Assembly (NCBI GenBank): GCA_905178155.1
Contig: CAJINV010000001.1
Coordinates: forward strand, 2,408,089-2,472,088
Source of the DNA: Amoebophrya sp. A120
Lineage: Eukaryota; Sar; Dinophyceae; Syndiniales; Amoebophryaceae
Length of the DNA: 64,000 bases
Direction of reading: 5' to 3'
A program made the position numbers and the translations under genes. A model generated the notes under the pieces. The model saw only the letters and a program-made list of their open reading frames with translations, was not told the origin of the DNA and ran no database searches. This document shows, in pieces, positions 22,062-33,222 of this stretch. Every line of letters starts with the position of its first letter. Within the stretch, counting starts at the first letter, position 1.

Positions 22062-24315
22062 TTACTTCACGAATTCTTCCAGTAGTCTCCGCACCTTCAC
22101 TTTATCCGTTCCCCCCTCCACCGGCATCACGGACGCGGGGTCCGCGCTATACCCGAACAACGCGAAATCCAACGCGTAGTGCTGCCGCACCAATTCGGCG
22201 AGCGCCCCGTCCTCTCCCCACAATTCCCCCCACGTCGTCAAACAATCTGCAGAGAACGATAAAGTTTTCGCGTCGAAGTCGCAGGCGTTCGCCCCCTCCG
22301 GCCGTTTGTTCGTGGTCGGGTAGACTTTGGGGAACGCGTGTCGCTCGTTGTATCTTGGGAGGATTACGTCCTTGTACTCCCCAAACCTACCATCCTCCAC
22401 ATAGTCAGAAGTCACCTCCAGTGGGTTGCCGGCGTCGTCTGCGACAAACATACGTCTTGATGAAGAAGGGTCGACTGCAGTAGTAGTGGTCTGTCCTGCT
22501 TCTGTGGAAGGAGTGGGTGATGTGTCTGCTGCACCATTTTCTGCTGCACGACAAAACCTTCCGTACAGTTCGCAAATCCTGTCGTACAGCTTTTCCAGAT
22601 CCTGTTTCATGGTCTCGAGGTGGAGAATGAAGATCTCGCCGCTGTCTGCGCTTTGGTCTACTTCTGTAGTTTCTGCTTGTTTATTTCCCGATCCCTGACC
22701 AAACAGAAACTTCTCCGGCTCTTCCCCGACCGTTTCCACAAATCTTTCGTCTTTCAGCATGTCGATTAGCGGTCGAATGTGGAAGATATCGCTCGCGTCG
22801 AACTCGAACGTAAAGTCCTGGCAGTGGTAAGCGCCAATATCAGCGGACTTCTCGCATTTTTTTGCCTTTTCCCGCGACTGAAACGCCGTGGCGTGGTCTT
22901 TGTGGAACGGCTGCAGACTGCGGAAATGCAGCAATTTCCGCACCCAAGCGCCAAAGTGCTTCCACGAGTAGTAGTAGCGGTCTTTCGTCCCCGGGAGAAA
23001 GCCCCGCTCCTCGTAGAAAAGCCCGGTGGACTGATTTTTGCTAGTCGCTGTCCCGACGTCGTCCGCATTGTCGACAACATCCACGTTGGGCAAAGCCGTT
23101 GCTGTTTTGGTCGTGCCTACTGCGAATAAACTTTCGTGGTTCTGCTCAGCCTCTTTCATGGTATCGTTGTATCCTTGCAGCCACCGGTACTTGTAGAACG
23201 AGACCAACCGCACGAACGGATTCCGTGCGACGAACACCCGCAACCGTCCGTGCCCCTTGGCGCAGCACAACGGGCAGAGGTGCGCGGGGGGCAGGAAGAG
23301 CCTTTTCTCCGCATTCATCTGCGTTTCTACATCCGCCGGCCAGCGGTGCATCACGCGGTTCGCGACGTGCGAAGCGGTTTCCTGGTCCACAACCCACCAG
23401 GAGGCTTCTTCGGAGAGCCAGTTCATCATATCTTGCGGCCGCAGCCGCATGTTCTCCGCGGCGTGGGATAATGTGGGCCAGACGTCCTCATGCTCCAATA
23501 GCCAGTTCAGACTGCTGGTCGTGCCGGACTTCGGCAGGACAAAGGCCGCGATGGGCAGATTTCGGGGGCAGTGGAACAGCTGGAAATAGAAGGGGCCGGC
23601 TTTGTCGGACCGCAGCTGGCAGTTGCTGTTGAGCAGGACGGTGTCTTCCTTCTTCGTGTTGTATCCTGAGTAAAAACGTACCCTGTAATGCAGATTTGCA
23701 AAGACAGGAAGACTTGTAATGCGCATCCGCATGAGTGCCATTTCTTATCGTGATTTGGAATTTGTGATGCTGTGAACAGGATGAGGAGGTGGATTTGTTA
23801 TGCGGCTTCCCTTGCTAAACTGCACTACAATACAGCCTGCAACTTGTCATGCGTGAGTCACAAAACTCCTAGGTTTGTGTTGCAAAATCCTCATCCTGAC
23901 TCTGGTGTGGGTACGTTTTTACTCAGAATATGTTGTTGCGCATCTTCGTGTGGAAGATGCACTGCGACGAGCCGTACGTGTACCAGTCGCAGTTATTCGC
24001 GTTTTGCTCGTCGCAGAGCGGAAACCAGAGCACCTGGTCCGCGTAGCCTGGGTTTTTGTAGCGCATAAACGACGCACGCCGGGCGTACCGGAGCTGCCGG
24101 AAAGTTTCCGCGTCGCGGGGCCAGGCATGGGCGGTTTTGATGTGTGCATTGAGGGCACTGTGCCGCAAAACCACAGCGACATTGATTTTCAAGACGCAAA
24201 GCGCGAAGTTTTGCAAAAATCGCTTGAGCTTTGAAAAAGGGACACTCCTTGAGCTTGCTTTACTTTCCGGCCTAGTGGAACAGCAAATTCCACACCCTGA
24301 AAAAACCTGGGTCAT
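22062..24315 (-). CDS. Golgi-type carbohydrate sulfotransferase, paralogue of the gene at 2551-6848
   Basis: The two exons, 23931-24315 and 22062-23656, give 659 residues. The 5'-phosphosulfate loop is LPKSGTTSS, about residue 173. The 3'-phosphate site is ARNPFVRLVSFY, about residue 265. The end ALDFALFGYS matches the paralogue's C-terminus, and the shared LLNSNCQ and LFHCP blocks fix the exon joins. A Ser/Asp/Thr-rich spacer separates the catalytic blocks. The N-terminus (FLQNFALCVLKINVAVVL) could act as a membrane anchor, but the ATG at 24315 may not be the true start, because TTTTTTCAG just inside it could be a splice acceptor. Confidence 0.85.
23662..23930. mobile_element. Family B introner, duplication TGTTG
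   Basis: The ends are TATCCTGAGTAAAAACG and CGTTTTTACTCAGAATA (one base off at the end). TGTTG lies at 23657-23661 and 23931-23935. Removal restores RNNTKKEDTVLL. Confidence 0.9.
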
Positions 24316-24549
24316 GACAGTCGTCGGAGCGAGCAGGCAGGATCAACAACGCCGATTTTCATTTTCCTATGATCAAAGGAAAAATTGCGATCTTCAACAG
24401 CTGAAGTCCGTTGACAAACGCAAAGAAAGCACCCGAAAACGAAAAACGCTGCGCCTCTGCATCTTCAACACCACCACGCATTCCTTCACTTGTGCTGCAA
24501 GTGCAAACGATGTCGATTTACGACGCGAACATCAGGCAAATCACAGCAC

Positions 24550-26060
24550 TTGCTGACGTATGTGCGGAGACCCGCGGAGCGGCTCCGCGTTTAAAAATTC
24601 CGTCGCCAGTCCGCATCTTCTTGGTGCCCTCTCACGCATTTGCACAGCGGCCCCACCCCGGCTGCATGGGGGCCACGAAAGAAAACGGCGGGCAACCCTC
24701 TCTGCAGCAGACAGGTTGCGCCGGCGGCCAAACAAAGCTGGCTCCCTCGGCAAGCACCCCGGGGCGCACATGCTATGCCGAATAATGTTCCAAAAATGCG
24801 TGGGCACAAGTGGGCATCGATTAGACTTCGCCCGCCCGCCGCCCCAAGGGGCGGGCGTCCCAGATGGCAACTCCTGTGCGGGGCGCATAAGAAAGAGAGA
24901 ATGGCCCCGGCGCAGCGGGCGCGCGCCCGGCCGCGGCACGGCGGGCCCCGTAGCAGGTTGCACAACAGAAGCGGCAGGCGCTTCGGCCCGGGCCAAACAC
25001 AGGCCGCGAGGCGCGCACGCACCCGGCGCCCTGCGAGCGCGGCCAAAGGCGGCGAGCGTGCGGGGCCCTCCTTTCTGTTGCTTGCCTCGACGTCGGCCAC
25101 ACCATCAGCATGGCGCGGCGGCTCCTGCCAATTCTGGGCCGATGAAGCCGATCCCTGCGCCGGATCCGCCGCCGCGGCGCGCAGCAGCGGGACGCCCTGG
25201 GCCGTTACCTGCTACCGCCAAGCGGCTTGGCTGGCGGGGCGAGGGGGCAGGCCGCGTTACGCGCCCGCGCCCAACTGGAGGCGCCTTTTTTGCACTCCTC
25301 CGCAAGGTCTTATGAGCGGCCTCGCCCGCCGGTTTCGATTCGCAGTTGGATGGCCGGCCGCAGCTTGGCGCATCCCGGGGCCAACAGGGCCGCCAACTCA
25401 ACAGCCGCGCCGGCGGTCTGGCGCAGCCGCGATGCCGCCCGCCCGGATTACCGGACCGGCGTCGTGGGCCCCCGGAAAGGGGCCCGCCCGCGGCCCCAAT
25501 CAGCCGAGCAGTGTGCTGCGGGCGCGGACGTCTAGGCCCCGCGGGCTCTGCATGCGATACAGCGCCCCGGCTGCGCCTCCGCCAGGCCGCGCGCCAGCAT
25601 TCTGAAGCAAAGGCCGTCCCAGGGGCCCCGCCACAGCGTGCGCCAGCGGCCCCGAGGCTGCGCCATCCGTCGCCAGGGCGCCCAACATGTCGAAGCTGTT
25701 GCCCGCCGGCCCCACCCTCCCGGCCCGCCGGAATCTTGTCCGGCGCCCTCTGTCTATGACGGCGAAGCGCTGCGCAGCTAGCCCTTGTTCCCCCGGTACA
25801 CATGGCCCGCGAAGTCGCACGGGGTTCATTCCGCCCGCTCTGCTGTATTCGCGAAAGGCTGCGCGCCCTCTCTCTTTCGGAAGGCACGCGCAACAGACAC
25901 ACGGCCGGCCGGGCCATGAGGGTGCGCCTGGCCACCTCGGGGCGGCGCCGCCCATTTGGCTGCGCTCTTTTTTCTGCGTCGCTGGATGCCCCCAAAACTT
26001 CAGAATTGCTAAGGCGCTCGAGGATGCAGCAACTCGCTTCGCGTAGGGAACTGCAAAATG
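24550..26060. other. Very GC-rich island without recognisable gene
   Basis: The sequence becomes strikingly rich in GGCC/CGCG words compared with the mixed composition on both sides. Long open frames appear in most of the six frames, which is expected from lack of AT-rich stops rather than from coding. No domain, paralogue or rRNA-like sequence was recognised. The flank returns to ordinary composition after about 26060. It could be a foreign insert, a non-coding repeat or an unusual gene. Confidence 0.6.
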
Positions 26061-26461
26061 AACAACGAAAGAAAGTCATGGGCTCAGCCTTCGGCTAAGG
26101 CTGGCGTACTTTGCTGCTCAGATTGAAAAACATCTGGCGACTTGAATGCGACGTTTCATTTCCGAGCTAAGCTCCACGTCCGCGTGTTCTTTTTCGGAAT
26201 CCGAAAGATATCAGAGGTCCTCAGCACCACAATACTAATACTAAGATTCTGCACATACGCTAAGTGCCAAGCACAACAAGAGTCCTCGAATTCATAAATA
26301 CTTTATGAGCAACTTCATCTACACTCTATTCTCAAATAAACGCAAGAGTCGAAGAACCGCACTCAAGTGCCAAGCCGCGTCTTGGAAAGCCGCGCAGAGG
26401 ATGAAGAGAAGAATAGGATAGATACATACTAAGTCCATGAAAAAATATCGGCATAGCAGCA

Positions 26462-29400
26462 TCAAATCGTCCTGTGTCCTCCGAAAACGAAGTTCAACTC
26501 GGGGGAGAAATCGTACCCCGAGGAACCTCGCCACATCGACGCCGAAGCTCGCCTCTCCCTCGCCCTCAAACGGTTCCGGCGCTCCAGAATATCGCGCACG
26601 GCGTAGGCGTCGGCAAGAATGCGGCTGGTCAAGTGGCCCCACCAGTTGTTTACTTCTTCCGATATCCTGGGCGTGTCTGGAATCCCAGGCTTAGTTTCAA
26701 AAAATACGTCACTGCCGATTCTTGTCTCCTTCGGTCTGGTCGTAGCCGGAGAGGAAGATGAGGGAGATGACGACTCCCTGTCAGCAGGAGCTGTTGCACC
26801 AGTCACAAGATTTGTGCTGCAGTTGCAACACTCTTCGAAGTAACTTTGCATTTTTGCAGGAGTCGTAGTAACTGTAATCGTCGTCGTGGGTGGCAGTGGT
26901 AGAGGACCAACAATTTCTCGCAAGGTTTTCGTCCCCGTTTGCGTCGGAGGATGAGCGCATGGACCAGGACCGCACTCCAACGCCTCCAATAACAACTGTT
27001 GCCCAGCAGCCGCTCGAGAGGGGGAGTTGTCGGCACTGCTAGTCGTCCCAGTGGTTGTTCCGGCTGTCGTTGAGGATGAACCCGAAGACGTCGAAAGTTG
27101 CACCGCCGACCGTGCGGCCGCGGCCAGATTGGTCCGAGCCTGTTCTTTGTCAAACTCCGGATTTGAGAGAAAAGGATCAATGAGTCGGGGCGACATAATT
27201 CTTCTAGGCTCTGCATTTATTTCATCACCATCCGACTCCACCGTTTCGGCGTCCATCTCGTCTCGCTTATCAAAAGGCACTTCCAGCACATCGTCAAGCA
27301 GCACAACCGGCGAGGTCGGAGACAAAGACGACCCCGAGGGCGCGTTATTGTGCAGGGAGGAGGTCGGGGACAGAAGCCGGTCCGCCGACCCCAGCGGGAT
27401 CCCGACCACGTCGCACACGGAGGCTAAATCCTGTTCCGCTTCGTCATCCGCAAGTATGCCTAGCAGCCCGGCATCCACATCCTCTATCCACCGTTTTTTG
27501 AATTCTTGATCATTCGGATCAATCCCCAACGTGAGAGCCAGCTTCTCCGCCTCGAGTTCTCTGTTATCTTGGCTAGACGAGGGAGCTGCACCAGCGGGGG
27601 ATGTTCCAGCAGCTGCTTTTCTGCCCTGGTAATTTTCGTTCAGTCCGGCAATCTCTGCCGCTCGCGCTCGCGCTTCCGCACCCGCCTGAATCGCGTCGGC
27701 GACAACGTGTTCCATCGTCACGTTACTGTCTGTACTGGTGTTCGGGGTGCTCGGGACCGTGTCTGGAGGTAGCATCTCTTGCCACGTTTCCCCCGAGGGG
27801 ATCGTTGGTAAAGTCGCTAGATGTACCTTCCGGTATTTGTGCTTGGTCCGGCTCCCGAGCGTCGGAGGGTCGACCGGCGGAGGCAAGGGCTCTTTTCTTT
27901 CGTCCGGTCTTCCTGGCGGCGGAGGCGGCGACCAGTCGACCGAACCGTTTCGGCGGTGCCGGTAGAACCGTTTCACCGGTTGCACGTCGCCGACTGCGCC
28001 GGACGAGCTGGTCTCGTCCCCGCCCGAGTTGGCGCCCGCGCTCTGCGAGTCTGCGGTTCCGTCCGAGTGGTCCGACACTGGCTTATTTGCCTCCACCTCC
28101 TGCTTCCTGCGCGGCAAGGGCGCGATGCGGCCGGAGACGTGTTGGTTCAAGATCCAGTCGCTGGCGGACTTACTACTTGGCGCACTTCCGTGCTGCCGGA
28201 CGGCTTCGCGAAGATTACAGAAGTATTCGTCCTCGTTCAAAGCCTGCAAGATCTCGATCAGAGTCGCGGCCGTCCGCGTTTCCAGCGGCAGGAGGCTTTC
28301 CAGCAACTTTTCCGGGTCAACCACGGCATCGTAGTGGTTGCCCACGTGGAGAATGGGCAGGTTGACGTCTCTTCCAGATTCGTCATCCGGGAAAAAAAGC
28401 GACCCGCCAGTGCAGTGGTCAACCACTTCAACGCGAATCTGTAGACAGTTTGTACACGTAGTACAGTAAAACTATTTTTCAGTGAGAGGGCCATTTATTG
28501 AGACGGAGCATCAATCCTCATGCTGAAAGTGAAACGACGACGAGAATGAAACCACGACATCCAAAAACACGTGCCGCTAGTTGTACGTACCCTACCTGCG
28601 GCCATAGTTTGGTCAGCGCCCATATTTCCAGATTGCCCGCCCAGGTATCGGGACTCCGCAACTTGTCTAGATGCGACTTCCGCGTTCCGCCCAGCAGCTC
28701 CGGCCCCAGGGTTTCGTCGTCGCCGAAATCGCCAAAAATGTTTTCCCAGGCTGCCTCCATGAAATCGCACATGTAGTGGCGAAAATCGCCGGAGCTAAAA
28801 GGGAGAAGTTTGAACCTGGCATCCTCCTCCGACCAGTTCTGAGTCTGCTTGATATCAACCTTCTTCTCTGCATCTTCACTTGATGAAGAGGAACTTTCGT
28901 CCCCATCCGCTGCACTTTGTTCGTGGTTCCGAGTACTGGTTCCGATGTTATCCTCGTCTACATCTTCAGCGTCAGCCCATCTACTTACCCTTCCAGCATT
29001 GTGTCTCTTGAATATGCCACCGCGTCTGCGGTCGTCGTGCCGTGGCGTCATTTCTTCGTCTTCTTCAAAGACAAACTTCACGTCCTCGCTGTCTCCTACC
29101 CGGTCCGGCCGCAATAGAGACTTGCTCTTCTTGATGCTCGTTCGCTGCCGTTGGGGCTTGGTCTCTTTATTATTTCCACTTTTCTTCCGAAAACCAGCAT
29201 TCTGCTTTGATTTTGCTGTGCTTTGCCCCACTCGCCTTAGGATGTCCGTCAGCGTACTGCGATCTTTCTCCGTGCAGCCGTGTCTCGTTGTGCTTGCGGC
29301 GGCAGTGCTGAGAAACGAGAAGCAGGAGCTGCATCCCTCGGCCGTTGCGTCTCTCTGTAGTCGGTTAGAAGTAGTAGAGTCCGGGCTGGTTTCCGGAGCC

Positions 29401-31081
29401 AGGTCGGGTGGTCGGTTTATTTTTTCTCCGTTGATATTCTTGTTTATTGTTCCGGTTGTCGATGCTAAATCCATATCGTCTGTTCGATCCATGCTGTTGA
29501 GCTTTCGTATTGCCAAGCCGTCGTCCTCATCTTCCGGTGCGACCGTCCCGTGCGTTCTGTCTGGGTCGCTCGAGCACGTGATGATAGCAGCTTCCTGCGC
29601 AACAGGCTCGGGCCGTGCGGCGGTGCTGGCTTTAGTTGCTGTTGAACTATTGTTCTGTCTGACAGGCTTTGGCTCGCACAGAGAATCCGGCACCGCTGCT
29701 GCGCAGGTGGATCCGAAACAACTACTGGAACAGCTATCTTTGGGTCGTTTTAACATCGCTTCTTCCACGGAGCTCTCCTCTACCTCGGTTGTGCGGTGAT
29801 TTTCCGCTTCTTGTTCCGCCCCATCAACGCTCTTCGTCTTCACCGCAGCACCGAATTTCTCTGGAAAATTCACACTCAAAACCTGCCGCACGACGGCCCT
29901 GAGCCGGGGTAAGTAGGCGAGTTGCCAGTGCAGTTGGAACTGGATGCTGGAGAACCAGCAGCTGTATGCAATACAAATATGTCTGGGTCTGGAAGGGGGC
30001 GAGGTTTGTCATGCTTTGTGAAGCGTGTCCAAGATGAGACCGCTTTGCTTGTCATGCGAGAGCGCAGTTCGTCATGCCAAAAACGCAACACTACGTAAGC
30101 AGCGCAGATATTTTTCATGCTTGGCTGTGCACTACAGCGTACTCACTATTCCCCACTCAGCATTACAAGTTTCCAGACCCAAAAATGTTTGCAGTGGATA
30201 AGCTGTTATCGGGATCAATCTTCACCGCTTTCGCCGTCCCCCTCACCAACGCACCGTCCCTGGGGAGCACCTTCAAGGGGCGCGGTCTCGTTGGTCTGGG
30301 AGACCGATCTGCGGGATCTCGCCGGTCGGCGTGGTCCCGTTTTTTTGCGGCGCTGCATGGACTGCTGCTACTGCTCCACTTAGATGCACGATAGGGGTCG
30401 GGACTGCCAGCACATTGGTCCTCTCCGGGGTGGACCAGGTGGTGCGAGCTCGCGTCCCAAATCCAGGGGTTGTCGCCATCTGTATAATGCATTTGATTTC
30501 AAGTCGATAGTTCTAGGATACTTCCTTCGCGAGGAGGTGCGACGTAAACATTCACGAATATTAAAATCAATTCACCGGCTCACAGTTGGTTCATATGAAG
30601 AGCAAAAAACCCGTACGTTGCAAGAATTGGTACAGTCCCCGCAAAATCCCCCTTCCCGCTGGGCCCCGAACATGTCAAAGCCATCATCGTCGAGGCAGCT
30701 GCCCGGGGTGGCGGGATGGAATTGCCCGATCAGCGGCATCCCGTCCTCATCCGTGCCTTCCGCACGGGATCGACTCGGTCGGTTGTCCAGCTGCAGTGGC
30801 GACACGAAGAGGCGAGTAGGCCGCCGAGCGCCCAGCTTGTTGCTGGACGGAGTGTAGTGCGCTGCGCTTGACGAGGAACTTGCGGATGCGGAGGAGGATC
30901 CTGCATTATTTCTCGCGGACATGCCGGTGGCTGCACTCCTGCCCGCTAGCAGAGAAGCCTGCGCAAGTTGGGGCTCGCGGCTCATGGCGGAAAAAACGCC
31001 AGCCTCGTTCGCACACCTCATGGCCCCCCAACATCCGGGGACAATCAGTGATCCGCACGTGACTGCGGCAGAGGACGGCAT
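26462..31081 (-). CDS. OTU-family deubiquitinase with a long acidic insertion
   Basis: The exons are 30634-31081, 30201-30479, 28596-29959 and 26462-28438, giving about 1355 residues in one frame. The catalytic box DNSCWFSSIQ (Cys about residue 243) is assembled across an introner. About 330 Ser/Glu/Asp-rich residues follow, and then the rest of the OTU fold: DFRHYMCDFMEAAW, TWAGNLEIWAL, IRVEVVDH and ILHVGNHYDAVV with the catalytic His before Tyr. OTU enzymes are Cys proteases that remove ubiquitin. The remaining C-terminal half is Pro/Ser/Thr-rich with a conserved-looking end. Introns 28439-28595 and 30480-30633 fit GT-AG, the latter chosen to keep frame. The N-terminus is uncertain: the ATG at 31081 was picked because no earlier one is in frame. 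Confidence 0.78.
29965..30200. mobile_element. Family A introner, duplication AGCTG, inside the OTU catalytic box
   Basis: This 236-bp element begins TATGCAATACAAATATG and ends TGTTTGCAGTGGATA. AGCTG lies at 29960-29964 and 30201-30205. Removal joins the Asp-Asn-Ser to the catalytic Cys. Confidence 0.88.
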
Positions 31082-31682
31082 TTGGTTCTGATCCAGGCGA
31101 ACAAAACGGGAGGGTAGAGACAAGGCACGTTTTCGTGCTTGCGGCTGGGGGACAAAAACTCAAAACATACCTTAGGTGCTTCACCAGAGCAGAAAAAGTA
31201 CAATGCTGGGAACGATCGGAATGGAAGATGATCTCGGAATTCTTGCTGTTCACGTTTCTAAGAAGGATCTACTGTCGATCCCTATGTTTAAGTAGACGTT
31301 TCTCTCCATAGCCCGCACCTGGAGAAAGGTGGATCTGCTTCGATCTGGAAGTGGATCTCTAATCGTAATCGTACGGGACGAACAATAGCAAAAAACAACA
31401 TTGAAACAAAGTTCTTGGCTCGCTGCCGCAGGAGAGCAAGGTGGATGTCCGTCGTGTCCGTAGTAGACTTTGAAATCGAAAATGGCGACGGCTATGGCAA
31501 CGCAGAAAGATAACAACATTCAAGAACTGCAACTGTCTGCATTCAAGGTTTGAATTCGAATCAGATCCTACATTTGTGATGTGCTTACATACTCAGAAGT
31601 TCTGCTTTCTCTATCTCATTCGCAACGCATGTTCGACTGAAGCTGTTCATTCAAAAAAAACGCACATCAAGAACTCTTCCGC
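31082..31682. other. Intergenic or 5' region of the OTU gene, no separate gene supported
   Basis: An open minus frame runs above 31081 and carries possible splice signals (AAGGTATGTTTTG, CCCCCAG), so an upstream OTU exon is possible. Nothing in it was recognised. Confidence 0.45.
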
Positions 31683-32383
31683 CTACCAATCCACCGGCAC
31701 TGGGAAGAGCACCTGCGTATTGGTCGGATCGAGCGGAAACCCGAAGGGTGCCTTGGCCTGAAACCTTTTCTCCTCGGCGTACTGAATCCCAGCCTTCTCC
31801 GCCTCCCCCCGCTCGTTATCCGGGATTTTCTGCCCCGTTTCCGGGTCTATCATGTTCATGTCGTTCGCCCGTAAAGATCCTTCGGTCTCTTCCTTCAGCT
31901 TCCGCGTCTCCGCCGACTGCAGCACCAGCGGTTGTGTCGCTAAGGCCGGGTGGTGGCTTTGCGGGTAGAGGGTAACGAGCTTGTACTCATTCAACGGCTG
32001 CTTCTCTGGAAATGGCGGCGGAATCAGCTTTTTCATCACGGACATGAGGCTGAAACTCGTGCTGCGTAATGGTTTATTTCTTTTGCCTGATGTGGTCCAC
32101 CTGGCGGACGCGTTCGCGACCTGGTGCCAATCTGGAACTGGTAGGCAGCTTGTCAGTGGTGAAGATGAGGACATTGATGATCCTGCAGCACCTCCTGAGA
32201 GAAGCCCCTGCTTACAAAGCTGCGAAACCGCTTTTGTGTTTGTCTCTGCGTTGGCGCATGACGAAGAACCAAAATGAAAGCCCTGGTGCGGGCCCAGCAA
32301 ACTTTCAAGAAGAACGCCCATCGTGTTCTTGATATTGATGCGATAAGCGACAAAATTTACGGGGAACCAGTCATCTATATCTT
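31683..32383 (-). CDS. Unknown protein, C-terminal exon
   Basis: An acceptor TTAATGCAG lies just above 32383 and the frame runs to a stop at 31683. It starts DIDDWFPVNFVAYRINIKNT, has a low-complexity Ser-rich middle, then a hydrophilic C-terminal part (PPPFPEKQPLNEYKLV and IDPETGQKIPDNERG) ending VPVPVDW. If the ATG at 32321 is the start, the product is 212 residues; the upstream frame looks coding too. No family was recognised. Confidence 0.55.
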
Positions 32384-33222
32384 CTGCATTAAGTGTTTAT
32401 TACGTGACTTAGACCTATCGTGCCCGTGATGATCAAGATAGACAAGGACAACTCACGCACGATACAGAAACGAAGTGACGGCAACGAGCGAATTTCAAAA
32501 AGCGATATCAAGCTCGGTAAAACGACGACGTCGAAGAAACGAATGCCACATACGAAAGATGACCAAGTTCACTCTCAGGTAAAAGGTGTTCTATCATGAA
32601 TGTCTGTTGCACTTCGACAAAAAGAAAAGCCGGACGCCTTGCCCTTGCATCAACCCGTTATTGCCAAAACCGTCGTGATCATTTTGCGTACACATTTTCT
32701 GTCATCATGACAAGGCTCTTCGTATGGTCCTCCACCTTTCGTGGATTCTAGATAGCAGGAGCTGCTTGTTTACTTCATCTTCCAAGTCGACGTTTCCGAA
32801 ACGACTATACTTCCAGTCTGATTCTTCCTGTTGTCAACGAAACTCCTAAAAGTCATCTTACAAAGAAAACCGCTTGGAAAATCCTTCAGGCGGGTTACGC
32901 CCGAGCGAGAAGCTAGAACGATATTTTACCGTGTAGAACTTTTTTAGAAGTTTTTCCGAGCAGCAGCAGCTGCTAAAAATACAAATAGTGTGTGTGTGCT
33001 TATTGTAAATTATAAAAGAAACCTTCGAGGAATGGGACTCTGTCAAACTCAAAAGTGCCAAGTACGGCAGCTGGGATACTTGTTAATAAAACTCAATTCG
33101 AAAAGGGGTAGGGGCACATCGTCGTCGCGAGGATAGCGGATTGCTATGCAGAGATACCTGACTGATTCTAAGTAGGCTGGCTAAGAAGACATCATGATCA
33201 ACGGGTACGACAAATTTGTCGA
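32384..33222. other. No gene seen
   Basis: About 840 bp of mixed sequence with only short frames. It may contain upstream exons of the gene to the left or the 3' flank of the gene to the right. Confidence 0.5.

Noticed and set aside
24560-26079. Several overlapping long open frames in the GC-rich island, on both strands
   Set aside because: They are open in many frames at once because stops are rare in such composition. Nothing resembles a protein family.
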